64,000 bases of DNA from Hellea sp. (GTDB taxonomy: Bacteria; Pseudomonadota; Alphaproteobacteria; Caulobacterales; Maricaulaceae): NCBI GenBank assembly GCA_014238285.1, contig JABABK010000004.1, forward strand, positions 43,848 to 107,847, given 5' to 3'. The notes under the pieces were generated by a model that did not search any database, had not been told where the DNA came from, and saw only the letters and a program-made list of their open reading frames with translations. Shown piece after piece: positions 17,314 to 25,480 of this stretch. How positions within the stretch are numbered: the first letter of the stretch is position 1; each line of letters opens with the position of its first letter. Position numbers and translations under genes: made by a program.

Positions 17314-18720
17314 TTATTGGTTTACATTACCATTGTCATATTCACTGGAAGGTTTGATGAAAGATATATCCGGCGTGCCAAAACTGCAAATTGGGCCATA
17401 AGGGTAGCCTTCAGTATAATAATAGCCATAATTACCGTAGGCATCTGTCATGCCATTGCATTCATCCAGGTCTCCGCTCCCGGCTTCGTAAATCCAATCT
17501 TCAACAAATATACCCCTCGTATGTGTTACAATTGAGGGAGCAGGATCGGCTGACCCTGAAGGAGGTACTCGCTCAGTTGTGATAGTTCTCCAACTTGACC
17601 GAACTTTTTTTAGTGAAGCTGTTTGGGCGTCATAAAAATAATGTCCGTATATGGGAAATCCATCCGGCGCAAAACCGATCACGGGTGACCCGCTGGGATC
17701 GACCTCAGAGGGCGGGGTGCTGGATACGTCAAAATGCGATAACCCTTTATTGTCGCCATGATAATGATAGCGTCCCTGAAAAGAATGACCTGTAAATTCA
17801 TCAAGGGTTACATAATCGGGATTCGCGGCTGGAACGGCATACCAGTCGGCGGTTAGTCCGCATTGTTCGCGTGTGCCTAGGCCAATCTGCAAAGGTGTGG
17901 TGAATTCGATATTATAACAAAATGCCGAATCCATATCTAAATCGACACCGTTAAGAAGAATCCCGTTTAGCGTGATATTTCCACCGATTTTTTGGACATA
18001 AGTGGGTGTAATTTCGTTAGTCGGTAATCGGTCTACAGTCAGGACATAGTCCAGAACATTTGGAGCGACCGGTGATGCAAAATCATTGCGGGTTGATGTA
18101 TTACCGCCCACATCATGATTTGGAATATTATTGCTGGTAAAGGTACAGCTTGTGTCATCTGCTGTAATTGTGAGGAAGCTAGCGTATTGGATATTCTCCT
18201 GCACATCAAAAATATTGGCTTGATATGAGCCGACATAAGCCCCGCAATCGGGGTTTCGATTGTTGAGCGTTTTATATGAAATATCTCCAGTAGGATTGGG
18301 GCTGGTATTATTAACGGGTACAGTATTTTGAGCTGTAATCTCAACGACATCAGTGTCAGTCGCAGTGCCGTCTGATGCGGTAACTTCAATAGTATAAATT
18401 CCGCCAACATCAGGCGTAAGGCTTGTTGTTACTCCAGTATTGCTAGGCAGATCTATTGTGCTTTCGCTTGGAGATGATGTCATATTCCAACTATAAGTCA
18501 GGATATCGCCATCTTGATCCGAACTTTCCTGTGCGCTTAAATTTACGACTTCACCGACGCTGACGGATTGGTCAATTCCGGCATTTGCAACAGGGACGCT
18601 GTTTTGGGGTGGAGTGGGTTCTCCTGAGGTTGGAGGGGGTGTTGATCCCCCACCGCTTCCGCAGCCAAGCAAAACCAAAGCAGCCGAGCAAGAGATAGTG
18701 TTTAATAGGATGTTTTTCAT
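17314..18720 (-). CDS. YHYH domain lipoprotein with PKD-like domain
   Basis: A 468-residue lipoprotein (lipobox LLGC, Cys20) with a Gly/Ser/Pro linker, a PKD/K319-like beta domain (about 43-132: PVANAGIDQSVSVGEVVNL and YTIEVTASDGTATDTDVVEI) and a C-terminal YHYH domain with GRYHYHGD, GFAPDGFPIYGHY and DECNG. The YHYH family is secreted, usually in marine bacteria, and of unknown function. A degenerate copy of the TetR-type repeat lies 25 bases before the start, the same distance as in the other putative targets. A second YHYH lipoprotein is encoded at 23634-24599. Confidence 0.8.
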   Translation of the reverse strand: MKNILLNTISCSAALVLLGCGSGGGSTPPPTSGEPTPPQNSVPVANAGIDQSVSVGEVVNLSAQESSDQDGDILTYSWNMTSSPSESTIDLPSNTGVTTSLTPDVGGIYTIEVTASDGTATDTDVVEITAQNTVPVNNTSPNPTGDISYKTLNNRNPDCGAYVGSYQANIFDVQENIQYASFLTITADDTSCTFTSNNIPNHDVGGNTSTRNDFASPVAPNVLDYVLTVDRLPTNEITPTYVQKIGGNITLNGILLNGVDLDMDSAFCYNIEFTTPLQIGLGTREQCGLTADWYAVPAANPDYVTLDEFTGHSFQGRYHYHGDNKGLSHFDVSSTPPSEVDPSGSPVIGFAPDGFPIYGHYFYDAQTASLKKVRSSWRTITTERVPPSGSADPAPSIVTHTRGIFVEDWIYEAGSGDLDECNGMTDAYGNYGYYYTEGYPYGPICSFGTPDISFIKPSSEYDNGNVNQ

Positions 18721-18745
18721 GCAAATTCTTAATGTTATAATTGAC

Positions 18746-18767
18746 TAACTAACTAACGGCTAACTTC
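18746..18767 (-). promoter_or_regulatory. Degenerate TetR-type operator before the first YHYH gene
   Basis: CTAACTTC at 18760-18767 matches one half of the repeat seen elsewhere, at the usual six-base spacing from a poor second half TAACTAAC at 18746-18753. CTAAC occurs several times in tandem here. The distance to the start codon (25 bases) matches the better sites, which is the main reason to list it. Confidence 0.35.
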
Positions 18768-18910
18768 TAAGAATCCGTCGCATAAATATCATATAATTTA
18801 TTTAAGACGCCTTTTTGTTTTGTTCCTTAAATCTGTTCCAAGTCGAAATTGCGATGAACTTCAATGATGACCGAGGTTGACGGTTTGTCTCCAAAATTTG
18901 AGAATAGATG

Positions 18911-21505
18911 TTATTGAACCTTCGCCGTAAATTTCTCCCAGCTACCAGCGGAGGTCCGGTTAGCATTCACATCTTCATTGGATTCCGCTGCAACATAACG
19001 ATTGTGAGTGCTTTTAAGCGATATCTGATCATTATTAGCAAGGCATCCCGATCCATCAGTATGATTGGTCAAAGTGAATTTCTCCCAGCTACCAACACTG
19101 CTGGCATTGGCATCAAGCTCCCCGCCGGATTCGACGGTTACATTTGACCAACTATCCCATGACCATTCGGTTGTCGTGGTGATGTTAGTGCCTCTGAAAT
19201 AATTATTAGCATCGGTCAAGAAAGCGACGCTGTCGCCGCTCTGGATACAGTCGTCATTATCAAGGTCAAGCATTGTGAACGTTTCATGATTTCCTATTGA
19301 CGTACGATCATTTCTGACGTCAGCGCCACCTCCGCTTTCAGCGCGTAGATATCTTCCATGTGCGCCCAGTAGGGACACGTCTTCAACGATTGAAGCGCTT
19401 GTATCGACTGTGAATGAACTGCTGGTTCCGGAATAAGCATTGATGGAGCCATCCCAGCCACTTTTCCAATCACCATCATGTTTTAGGCGGTATGTGCCGC
19501 TCGCCATGTCATCAGCAATGGTCCAGCTGACCTTGGCATATGAACAGGCCAGACAATCAGCATCTGTATCGCGGATCCACTGGAAGTGGGCTTCTACATC
19601 ATTTTCGGTCAGAACTGTTTCCCAGTTACCGCCAACGTTCTGTTGGACTTTGAAAAAACTGTCCATGGTTTGGAAGTCATTTTGCGGGTGGCCCGAGCGG
19701 AATGTCGCTGTAGCTGTTTGACCCGCAAAGTAAGTGGAGGCGGTATCGCTCGTGGTTTCACCAAACTCTTCCCACAGACGTTTATCATCATAGACGACGC
19801 CAATGGCGTTGATGATTTGATCGTCAACCAAATCTTCAGCGGTTGCGCCCTGGGATAATGATGTACCAGCGATAATGGACGTGGCTTGATTGGCGAAGAC
19901 CTGGCGATGAGCCGCCAATGTTTCAGGCCCCCAAAGTGTGTGACCCCCAGCATAATGCTGAATTTTATACTCTTCAGGTGTCGTAATATAACCGCTATAC
20001 GCATTCGCTAGTCCAGCTATGATTACGTTTTTCACTTCGCCGTGTGGCTTCATAATGCCCTTGATATCGGCGCGAAGTCGGCGCGCTGACATAGTTGTCA
20101 TTTCGCCGGGAACACCGATCAGAACCAAACGTCCGATTTGAAAGGATTGAAACGGTAATACGTCGGTATAAAGACTAACCCCATCAACCATTTGAGTGTT
20201 CAGGAATGTAGGCTTTGGGTATTGGCAAGCATCATTGGCGCCATTGTCACCGCCAACTGTTAGGTCTGACAACGCATTCATAATGCCGAGCATTGGATAA
20301 CCCGCGAATACATTCCCGATCAAAGAGCTGTCTTGATTCCATTCTGATCCTTCATTGTCCTGGGTCATACCTTCAAAGATACCATCAATATTTGACGGGC
20401 CATCCCAATATTGTCCGGCCGTGAATGACCAGCCGATAGACCCTTCGCAAATTGTTGTGTCGGACCCGTCATAAGTATAGGCGCCGTTAACCTGATAGCC
20501 GGGCATATCAACATACTGGATACGAGCGGCTAGCGTACCTGTAACGTTATTGGTTGCGCTATCGTAAAGTGATTTGGCTTTGTCATACTGCTTTTTGGCA
20601 ACCAGATAGACGCCTTCTTCAGTCGTCGATCCGCAGCTATCTTCGATACCGCAAGTATTGGGCGATACGTCGCCTTCTTCGGAGTTGGCAAAGGCGGCAA
20701 CAAATCCGGTTGATAGAGGCGCCTGAGTGCCTTTATCGGCTTCAAACATCTGGCTGGCAACGCCTTTATTATCGGCGCTGACGTAACGATAATCCTGCGA
20801 TGCCGAAACATTATGCATGCCATACCAGTTAATCATGCCCACTTCATCGCCATTATCTTTAACCAATTTAATGAGGGTCATCCATTCATTAGTGTCGGCA
20901 TTATAATTATCGGCGTCATCATTCTCGGCGTACATTTCCGGCGCGCGGTTGATATTCGTTCCTGTTAACTTACCCTGCTTGAATTTGATTTTACCCTCAG
21001 CCTTATTATTAAAGGACTCTTTGATGGACTGATAAATTCCGTCAACAACAGTATTATAATTGTCTCCATCATATCCGAGCGCGCTCATATTCAGCATAGC
21101 TGTATGGTCATAGCCGCCAGGTCCAACATGGGTATGGGTCGCCGTCAGCATGACATTAGCTTCGTTTAAATATAGAGACAGTGTGCTGTCTGCGGCAATT
21201 TTTTTCATGACGCCTTGGCGAACGCCTTGGGTGATAGACTGTAAATCAGCGCTGACAAAAACAACGTAATCGCTTGTCCCTGTTTTACCCATCGTAAACG
21301 CGCGAGACCAAAGTCTTGTGTGAATGCCTTGTGTGGTTTGTCCTGTGTCACCGTAACCGACCATACCGCGATCCGCTGCTGGACCGGTGACGTCGTACAT
21401 GCCTGCGCCGACCATCCATTCACCTGCCTGGGCGGCGGCAAATGATGAAACACAAACGGATGCTGTCGCGACGGCACGCCATATATTTTGATAAACTTTA
21501 CGCAT
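18911..21505 (-). CDS. Secreted neutral/alkaline ceramidase with C-terminal fascin-like beta-trefoil module
   Basis: An 864-residue exported enzyme. After a signal peptide (cleavage near AQAGEW) comes the neutral ceramidase catalytic domain: GAGMYDVTGPAAD at 33-45, zinc histidines in ATHTHVGPGG (His124, His126), YGMHNVS (His231), and GDVSPN at 278-283, the amidase hexapeptide with nucleophile Ser281. The ceramidase C-terminal domain runs to about 700. It should split ceramide into sphingoid base and fatty acid outside the cell. The last 150 residues are three repeats of the type SxHNRYVAAES...NRTSAGSWEKFT, fascin or actin-crosslinking-like, shared with the neighbouring PI-PLC-like protein. 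GGGGAAG precedes the ATG; a perfect operator-like repeat lies 23 bases upstream. Confidence 0.88.
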   Translation of the reverse strand: MRKVYQNIWRAVATASVCVSSFAAAQAGEWMVGAGMYDVTGPAADRGMVGYGDTGQTTQGIHTRLWSRAFTMGKTGTSDYVVFVSADLQSITQGVRQGVMKKIAADSTLSLYLNEANVMLTATHTHVGPGGYDHTAMLNMSALGYDGDNYNTVVDGIYQSIKESFNNKAEGKIKFKQGKLTGTNINRAPEMYAENDDADNYNADTNEWMTLIKLVKDNGDEVGMINWYGMHNVSASQDYRYVSADNKGVASQMFEADKGTQAPLSTGFVAAFANSEEGDVSPNTCGIEDSCGSTTEEGVYLVAKKQYDKAKSLYDSATNNVTGTLAARIQYVDMPGYQVNGAYTYDGSDTTICEGSIGWSFTAGQYWDGPSNIDGIFEGMTQDNEGSEWNQDSSLIGNVFAGYPMLGIMNALSDLTVGGDNGANDACQYPKPTFLNTQMVDGVSLYTDVLPFQSFQIGRLVLIGVPGEMTTMSARRLRADIKGIMKPHGEVKNVIIAGLANAYSGYITTPEEYKIQHYAGGHTLWGPETLAAHRQVFANQATSIIAGTSLSQGATAEDLVDDQIINAIGVVYDDKRLWEEFGETTSDTASTYFAGQTATATFRSGHPQNDFQTMDSFFKVQQNVGGNWETVLTENDVEAHFQWIRDTDADCLACSYAKVSWTIADDMASGTYRLKHDGDWKSGWDGSINAYSGTSSSFTVDTSASIVEDVSLLGAHGRYLRAESGGGADVRNDRTSIGNHETFTMLDLDNDDCIQSGDSVAFLTDANNYFRGTNITTTTEWSWDSWSNVTVESGGELDANASSVGSWEKFTLTNHTDGSGCLANNDQISLKSTHNRYVAAESNEDVNANRTSAGSWEKFTAKVQ

Positions 21506-21528
21506 GATACTTCCCCTATCAATGAATT

Positions 21529-21550
21529 TAAGTTAGCTAATACTAACTTA
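21529..21550 (-). promoter_or_regulatory. Perfect TetR-type operator before the ceramidase gene
   Basis: TAAGTTAG (21529-21536) and CTAACTTA (21543-21550) form a perfect eight-base inverted repeat with the spacer CTAATA. It ends 23 bases before the ceramidase start and is the cleanest copy of the motif in the window. Confidence 0.7.
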
Positions 21551-21690
21551 TGTGTAATTTGCAAGGAAAAACTTGTTCTTGCCCAATTATCAATATGACG
21601 GCGCCATTTACAGTTGACCTCCATATGAAGGTGATTGTTTTTTCGACGTCTGGGGAACAAGCAAGAATTAGAGAATTCGCGATAAATCAC

Positions 21691-21719
21691 AAAAAAACCC
21701 GAAGCGGTTAAGCTCCGGG
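21691..21719 (-). terminator. Rho-independent terminator of the PI-PLC-like gene
   Basis: On the minus strand CCCGGAGC pairs with GCTTCGGG (one G-U pair) around a six-base loop, followed by seven T. It lies 25 bases after the stop of the PI-PLC-like gene. Confidence 0.85.
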
Positions 21720-21743
21720 CTAGTAGGGACGTATTGTATTACA

Positions 21744-23414
21744 TTATTTGAATTGTACTGTGAATTTTTCCCAAGATCCGGCTGAGGAACGATTAGCATT
21801 GGCGTCACCGTTTGATTCTGCGACAACAAATTTACTATGTACGCTTTTCAATGAAATCACGTCATTATTGGCCAGGCATCCAGAGGAATCGGAATGATTG
21901 ACTAGAGTGAACGTCTCCCAAGACCCAGCTGCAGTTCTATTGCCATCAAGGTTTCCGTTAGATTGTGCACTCCAATAGTAATTGTTTACACTACGCACAT
22001 AAACGGAGTCTCCATGAGAAAGGCAATCAATACTGCTATTGACCAAATCAAAAGTTTCCCACGAACCTGCTGATGATCGGTTAGCATTTACGGCACCGCC
22101 TCCGCCATTTTCTGACACGAAATATTTATTGTGAGCGCTCTTAAAAGCAACACTTTGAGAGGTTTCGTAAGAGAATGAAGTGTTTTGTCCGTTCACATCC
22201 CATTGGCCCTCTTCTGCTATGTCATTATGATTGATCCAAATTTTTTCTTGAGAACTCACATTCGTAAGCGCCTTGTTTGTGACTGCATTGGTCGGCATGC
22301 TGAATTTATAGGTTCCGCCTAAAGCAGCACAAACTTCATCGCCTTTGCTCCAAGTGTCCTTGGTTGAAGTGACTGCCCAGTTCCCACTATCATCTTCACA
22401 GGCATAAGGCAGGTTGGTGTTTTCACATTTGCGGTCATACCAGCGCCCATCAGATTTTATGATCGCGCAATCAGCATCGGGATTGCTCGCGCCGCCGTCG
22501 GGCTGACTAACACCCCAACTCCAAATACCGGCTTCCAAGCGTCCATCCGTCGTAACCATGTCATCAAGATTAACGAGGTTTTTGCCAAGTTCAAACAGAG
22601 GCAAAACTTCATTGGCTTCAATTAAATCTGTACTACCACCGTTGAAAAAATCAGCAATTGCGGAAAGTGATGTGGCATCTTCCCAAGCGCGGTCAATACC
22701 GCCCAGTCCATCATAGGCCATCGCTGCGAATTCGCTATCACTAGAACAACCGTTGTCTTTCCAAATCAGGACATTCTTTCCCGCGCTTAAGACATCAGCC
22801 TTGGTTAAATCATTCGGAATACTGCCACAGTTAGATGGTGTATGGCCACTTTCATAAACGTAATTGCCAAGCTTGTTCTTCAGCAAAGCCCGCATGTTAT
22901 CCTGATAGCTATCGCCGATGTGATCTTCGATATAGAGTATGATTACCTGATCTTTGGCATTGTCGGACTGCAGCCAACTCACGACTTCATCGAGTCCGTC
23001 ACCGTATTTTTTATCATACATGGAGCAGACGCCATGGCACAGGATCAGCTCATTATCATTGATAACCGTGTAGGGGATGCCATTCCAGTATTCGGTTTCG
23101 AATATAGGGCCGACATGGGCATCCATTTCAATAAAGCGAGCGCCCATACGCAGTTGGTCCTTAATGCTGACCTTTTGCTGTGGGTCCACATAGCTGAACA
23201 GAGTGCTGTATACTTCTGAGTTATAAGTATTGTGTGAACCAAAAAAGCTATTGTCGCTCATGGGCGCATAAACATCGAGGGCCCTTTGAGCTTCTAGGGT
23301 CTGGCCGACCCAAGAATTATTGAAATCATCAATACTATCGGCGAAGGCGAGGCTTCCTGATGTGATAGTTCCTAATATTGCTGCTGCGCAAACCGCTAGT
23401 TTTCCAAATTTCAT
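21744..23414 (-). CDS. Secreted PI-PLC-like phosphodiesterase with lectin-like and fascin-like modules
   Basis: A 556-residue exported protein. Signal peptide MKFGKLAVCAAAILG to AFA; then a PI-PLC X-type TIM barrel with SFFGSHNTYNS (first catalytic His), FIEMDAHV and ILCHGVC (second His). A C-type-lectin-like piece follows (WYDRKCENTNLPYACE and DEVCAALGG), then about 150 residues of fascin-like repeats (SAHNKYFVSE, NRSSAGSWETF). Relatives cleave phosphoinositides or sphingo/lysophospholipids; the substrate is not known. The ATG at 23414 was chosen because GGGAGA lies seven bases upstream and the signal peptide then starts properly; the ATG at 23456 would touch the operator. It shares its C-terminal module with the ceramidase. 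Confidence 0.8.
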   Translation of the reverse strand: MKFGKLAVCAAAILGTITSGSLAFADSIDDFNNSWVGQTLEAQRALDVYAPMSDNSFFGSHNTYNSEVYSTLFSYVDPQQKVSIKDQLRMGARFIEMDAHVGPIFETEYWNGIPYTVINDNELILCHGVCSMYDKKYGDGLDEVVSWLQSDNAKDQVIILYIEDHIGDSYQDNMRALLKNKLGNYVYESGHTPSNCGSIPNDLTKADVLSAGKNVLIWKDNGCSSDSEFAAMAYDGLGGIDRAWEDATSLSAIADFFNGGSTDLIEANEVLPLFELGKNLVNLDDMVTTDGRLEAGIWSWGVSQPDGGASNPDADCAIIKSDGRWYDRKCENTNLPYACEDDSGNWAVTSTKDTWSKGDEVCAALGGTYKFSMPTNAVTNKALTNVSSQEKIWINHNDIAEEGQWDVNGQNTSFSYETSQSVAFKSAHNKYFVSENGGGGAVNANRSSAGSWETFDLVNSSIDCLSHGDSVYVRSVNNYYWSAQSNGNLDGNRTAAGSWETFTLVNHSDSSGCLANNDVISLKSVHSKFVVAESNGDANANRSSAGSWEKFTVQFK

Positions 23415-23430
23415 TTTAATTCTCCCAAGT

Positions 23431-23445
23431 CGTAGTGTGACTACG
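23431..23445 (-). promoter_or_regulatory. Small perfect inverted repeat in the leader of the PI-PLC-like gene
   Basis: CGTAGT and ACTACG are separated by three bases, between the operator-like repeat and the Shine-Dalgarno. It could be a leader hairpin or a second protein site; nothing else supports either. Confidence 0.3.
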
Positions 23446-23456
23446 TAAATCATCAT

Positions 23457-23478
23457 TAAGTTAGCATTTACTAACTTT
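23457..23478 (-). promoter_or_regulatory. TetR-type operator before the PI-PLC-like gene
   Basis: TAAGTTAG (23457-23464) and CTAACTTT (23471-23478) form a repeat matching over seven of eight bases with the spacer CATTTA. It is the same motif as at 11019 and 21529 and lies 42 bases before the chosen start. Confidence 0.65.
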
Positions 23479-23591
23479 TAAGAAAGATGCAAGTAAAACC
23501 TTTTCGCCTGCAATTATCAGCATGACGTCATGATCAGGCGTAGACCTCTATACGTATGGAAGTGTCCAGCGATTTACATATCCTTCACATG

Positions 23592-23611
23592 ATGTTAGTA
23601 ATAGCTAACAT
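23592..23611 (+). promoter_or_regulatory. TetR-type operator before the second YHYH gene
   Basis: ATGTTAG (23592-23598) and CTAACAT (23605-23611) form a perfect seven-base inverted repeat with a six-base spacer. The core GTTAG-N6-CTAAC equals the other sites but the outer bases differ. It ends 22 bases before the GTG start proposed for the gene. Confidence 0.6.
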
Positions 23612-23633
23612 TGCAATTATATGGGAACAAATC

Positions 23634-24599
23634 GTGCGAAATACATTGATCTTAATAGCTTTAAACACTGCATTCATCGCTGGATGCGCGAATCAAGTCA
23701 CCAGTGAAGACGCAAATAAAGAAACATCAACTCAGGAATCAGGATCACATGAGACGTCTGACCATCGCCACAGTGAAACGAGACCCAATCGGCCACGTCA
23801 GTCAGCGCCCACTCAAACCGTGGCATCAGAGAATTCTTCTATGGCCGTCATGGGTGAGCGGCGCTGTATGACAACAGATAGCATGCCCAACCATCCCGCT
23901 GGTCCATTTCGAAACGGCACTGAGGTGAAACCTAACTGGATTGAGCTTTGTGTTCCGCTAAACCCTGTTAAAAATTCTGTTGCAAGCCCTCTTGGCGGTG
24001 CAATGGGTGTAGCCTTAAATGGCATCCAGTTTAAACCTAGAACATCAGGATATTTCGATCCCAGTGCGAAACGAGGGAATAGCACGCAAGGCGATAAAAA
24101 TTGGAGTTTTGATATCGCCAGCGCTCCCAACCAAAGAGGCCTTGATCTTAACAACGCCCATGTCGGCAAAGTTGATAGCTACCATTATCACAGTATCCCG
24201 GTAACGCTGATTGAAAATCTAAAAGGGCAGGGACAGACTAACACATTAATTGGATATGCGGCTGATGGTTTCGAGATGCATTATGTTGGAGATCAAGTGA
24301 GCTCTGGATATAAACTTAAATCTGGAACTCGTCCGTCAAATCCTGGTCCAGGCGGGACTTATGATGGAACTTACAACGAAGATTTTGAATTTACTTCAAC
24401 TGCCACGGCTCTCGATAAATGTAATATGGGGCTTCTAAACGGACGGCAGGTTTATTTTATAACCAATCAATACCCATTTGTCCCGCGCTGCTTGTGGGGG
24501 GAGGTGAGCGAAGATTTCATTCGCAGCCCGCGCTATAATTCTAACCGTCGCGGCCAAACAGGGCAGGAAGACCGTAGAAATAGGCGGCCTAAGCAGTAA
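23634..24599 (+). CDS. YHYH domain lipoprotein
   Basis: About 321 residues. With a GTG start at 23634 the protein begins MRNTLILIALNTAFIAGC, a good lipoprotein signal (lipobox IAGC). An earlier ATG at 23556 would add 26 residues and place the operator-like repeat inside the gene. A low-complexity polar linker follows, then a YHYH domain with GVALNGIQF, DSYHYHSIP, GYAADGFEMHY and LDKCNMG. Function is unknown; proteins of this family are exported and often encoded near other secreted proteins. It shares the domain with the 17314-18720 lipoprotein but is much shorter and lacks the PKD-like part. Confidence 0.75.
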   Translation: MRNTLILIALNTAFIAGCANQVTSEDANKETSTQESGSHETSDHRHSETRPNRPRQSAPTQTVASENSSMAVMGERRCMTTDSMPNHPAGPFRNGTEVKPNWIELCVPLNPVKNSVASPLGGAMGVALNGIQFKPRTSGYFDPSAKRGNSTQGDKNWSFDIASAPNQRGLDLNNAHVGKVDSYHYHSIPVTLIENLKGQGQTNTLIGYAADGFEMHYVGDQVSSGYKLKSGTRPSNPGPGGTYDGTYNEDFEFTSTATALDKCNMGLLNGRQVYFITNQYPFVPRCLWGEVSEDFIRSPRYNSNRRGQTGQEDRRNRRPKQ

Positions 24600-24808
24600 T
24601 GCAAACGGTTAGTGCCAGTATTGTGCGGGATAAATAATCTTAGCCTTTGGTAAAGCGATCACCTGTATCTTCATATTGTTGAATGTGAGCGACTGCCTAG
24701 ATATTGCTCTAATTATCATAATAGGGATTATCGCATAATCGCCAATCGATTGAAAGAATCCTTGAAGTCTGAGGAAATATCTGGGATCGGTGGTATGAAG
24801 AGATATAT

Positions 24809-25429
24809 TTGACTTACCCGCATTCAAAACCCGAAACTATTGCTGATGGTCTAGTTCATGCTGCCGGACTTCTGCTTGCCATTCCGGCCTCTATTCTTCT
24901 GGTGCGGTACGGCGTACAAGTCGGGGCTGAGTTGGCCTCAATATACCTTTACGTCGGGTGCATGATTTTTTCATTTATTGCTTCTGCAGCTTATAATCTC
25001 ACACCTCTTGATCACTTGCGTCCGTTTCTTAATAGAGTTGACCATGCTGCGATTTATTTTAAAATTGCAGGGACTTACGGGCCGCTGGTCAGTGTGATTG
25101 ATTCAAAATATGCCTATGGAGTCCTTGGGCTAGTTTGGATTTTGGCTATTTTTGGCGCCGTTTCAAAACTATGGTTCTGGCGCAAAAAAGGACGAGGATC
25201 ACTTGCGCTATATCTGCTCATGGGATGGCTGTCAGTCCTGTTAATATGGCCTATGTGGCAACATTTGCCTGCAACTGCATTGGCGCTGATTTTGGCAGGA
25301 GGGGTAATCTATTCCGCCGGCGCTGTTGTCTACTCCAAGAAGGATATGAGGTTTCACACGGCGATTTGGCATGCCTTTGTTCTGGTCGCATCAGCATGTT
25401 TTTTTGCTGCCATCACGCTTAGTATTTAA
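24809..25429 (+). CDS. Hemolysin III / PAQR family membrane protein
   Basis: A 206-residue protein with seven hydrophobic segments and the family motifs: His in ADGLVHAAG, SAAYNL, FNRVDHAAIYFKIAGTYGP (Asp and His), and FHTAIWHAFVLVAS near the C-terminus. These His and Asp residues form the metal site shared by hemolysin III, adiponectin receptors and alkaline ceramidases (CREST superfamily). Bacterial members affect membrane lipid homeostasis; hemolysis is rarely real. Start is TTG at 24809 with AAGAGA upstream. No operator-like repeat precedes it, so it may not belong to the nearby regulon. Confidence 0.85.
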   Translation: MTYPHSKPETIADGLVHAAGLLLAIPASILLVRYGVQVGAELASIYLYVGCMIFSFIASAAYNLTPLDHLRPFLNRVDHAAIYFKIAGTYGPLVSVIDSKYAYGVLGLVWILAIFGAVSKLWFWRKKGRGSLALYLLMGWLSVLLIWPMWQHLPATALALILAGGVIYSAGAVVYSKKDMRFHTAIWHAFVLVASACFFAAITLSI

Positions 25430-25480
25430 ACTTGAGTCGCTGAACGGCTGTGCCTTAGTATGAAATATACGGGCGTGGTT

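Noticed and set aside
24809..25429. Hemolysin (toxin) role for the hemolysin III protein
   Set aside because: The family name is historical; sequence supports a PAQR membrane protein, not a pore-forming toxin.
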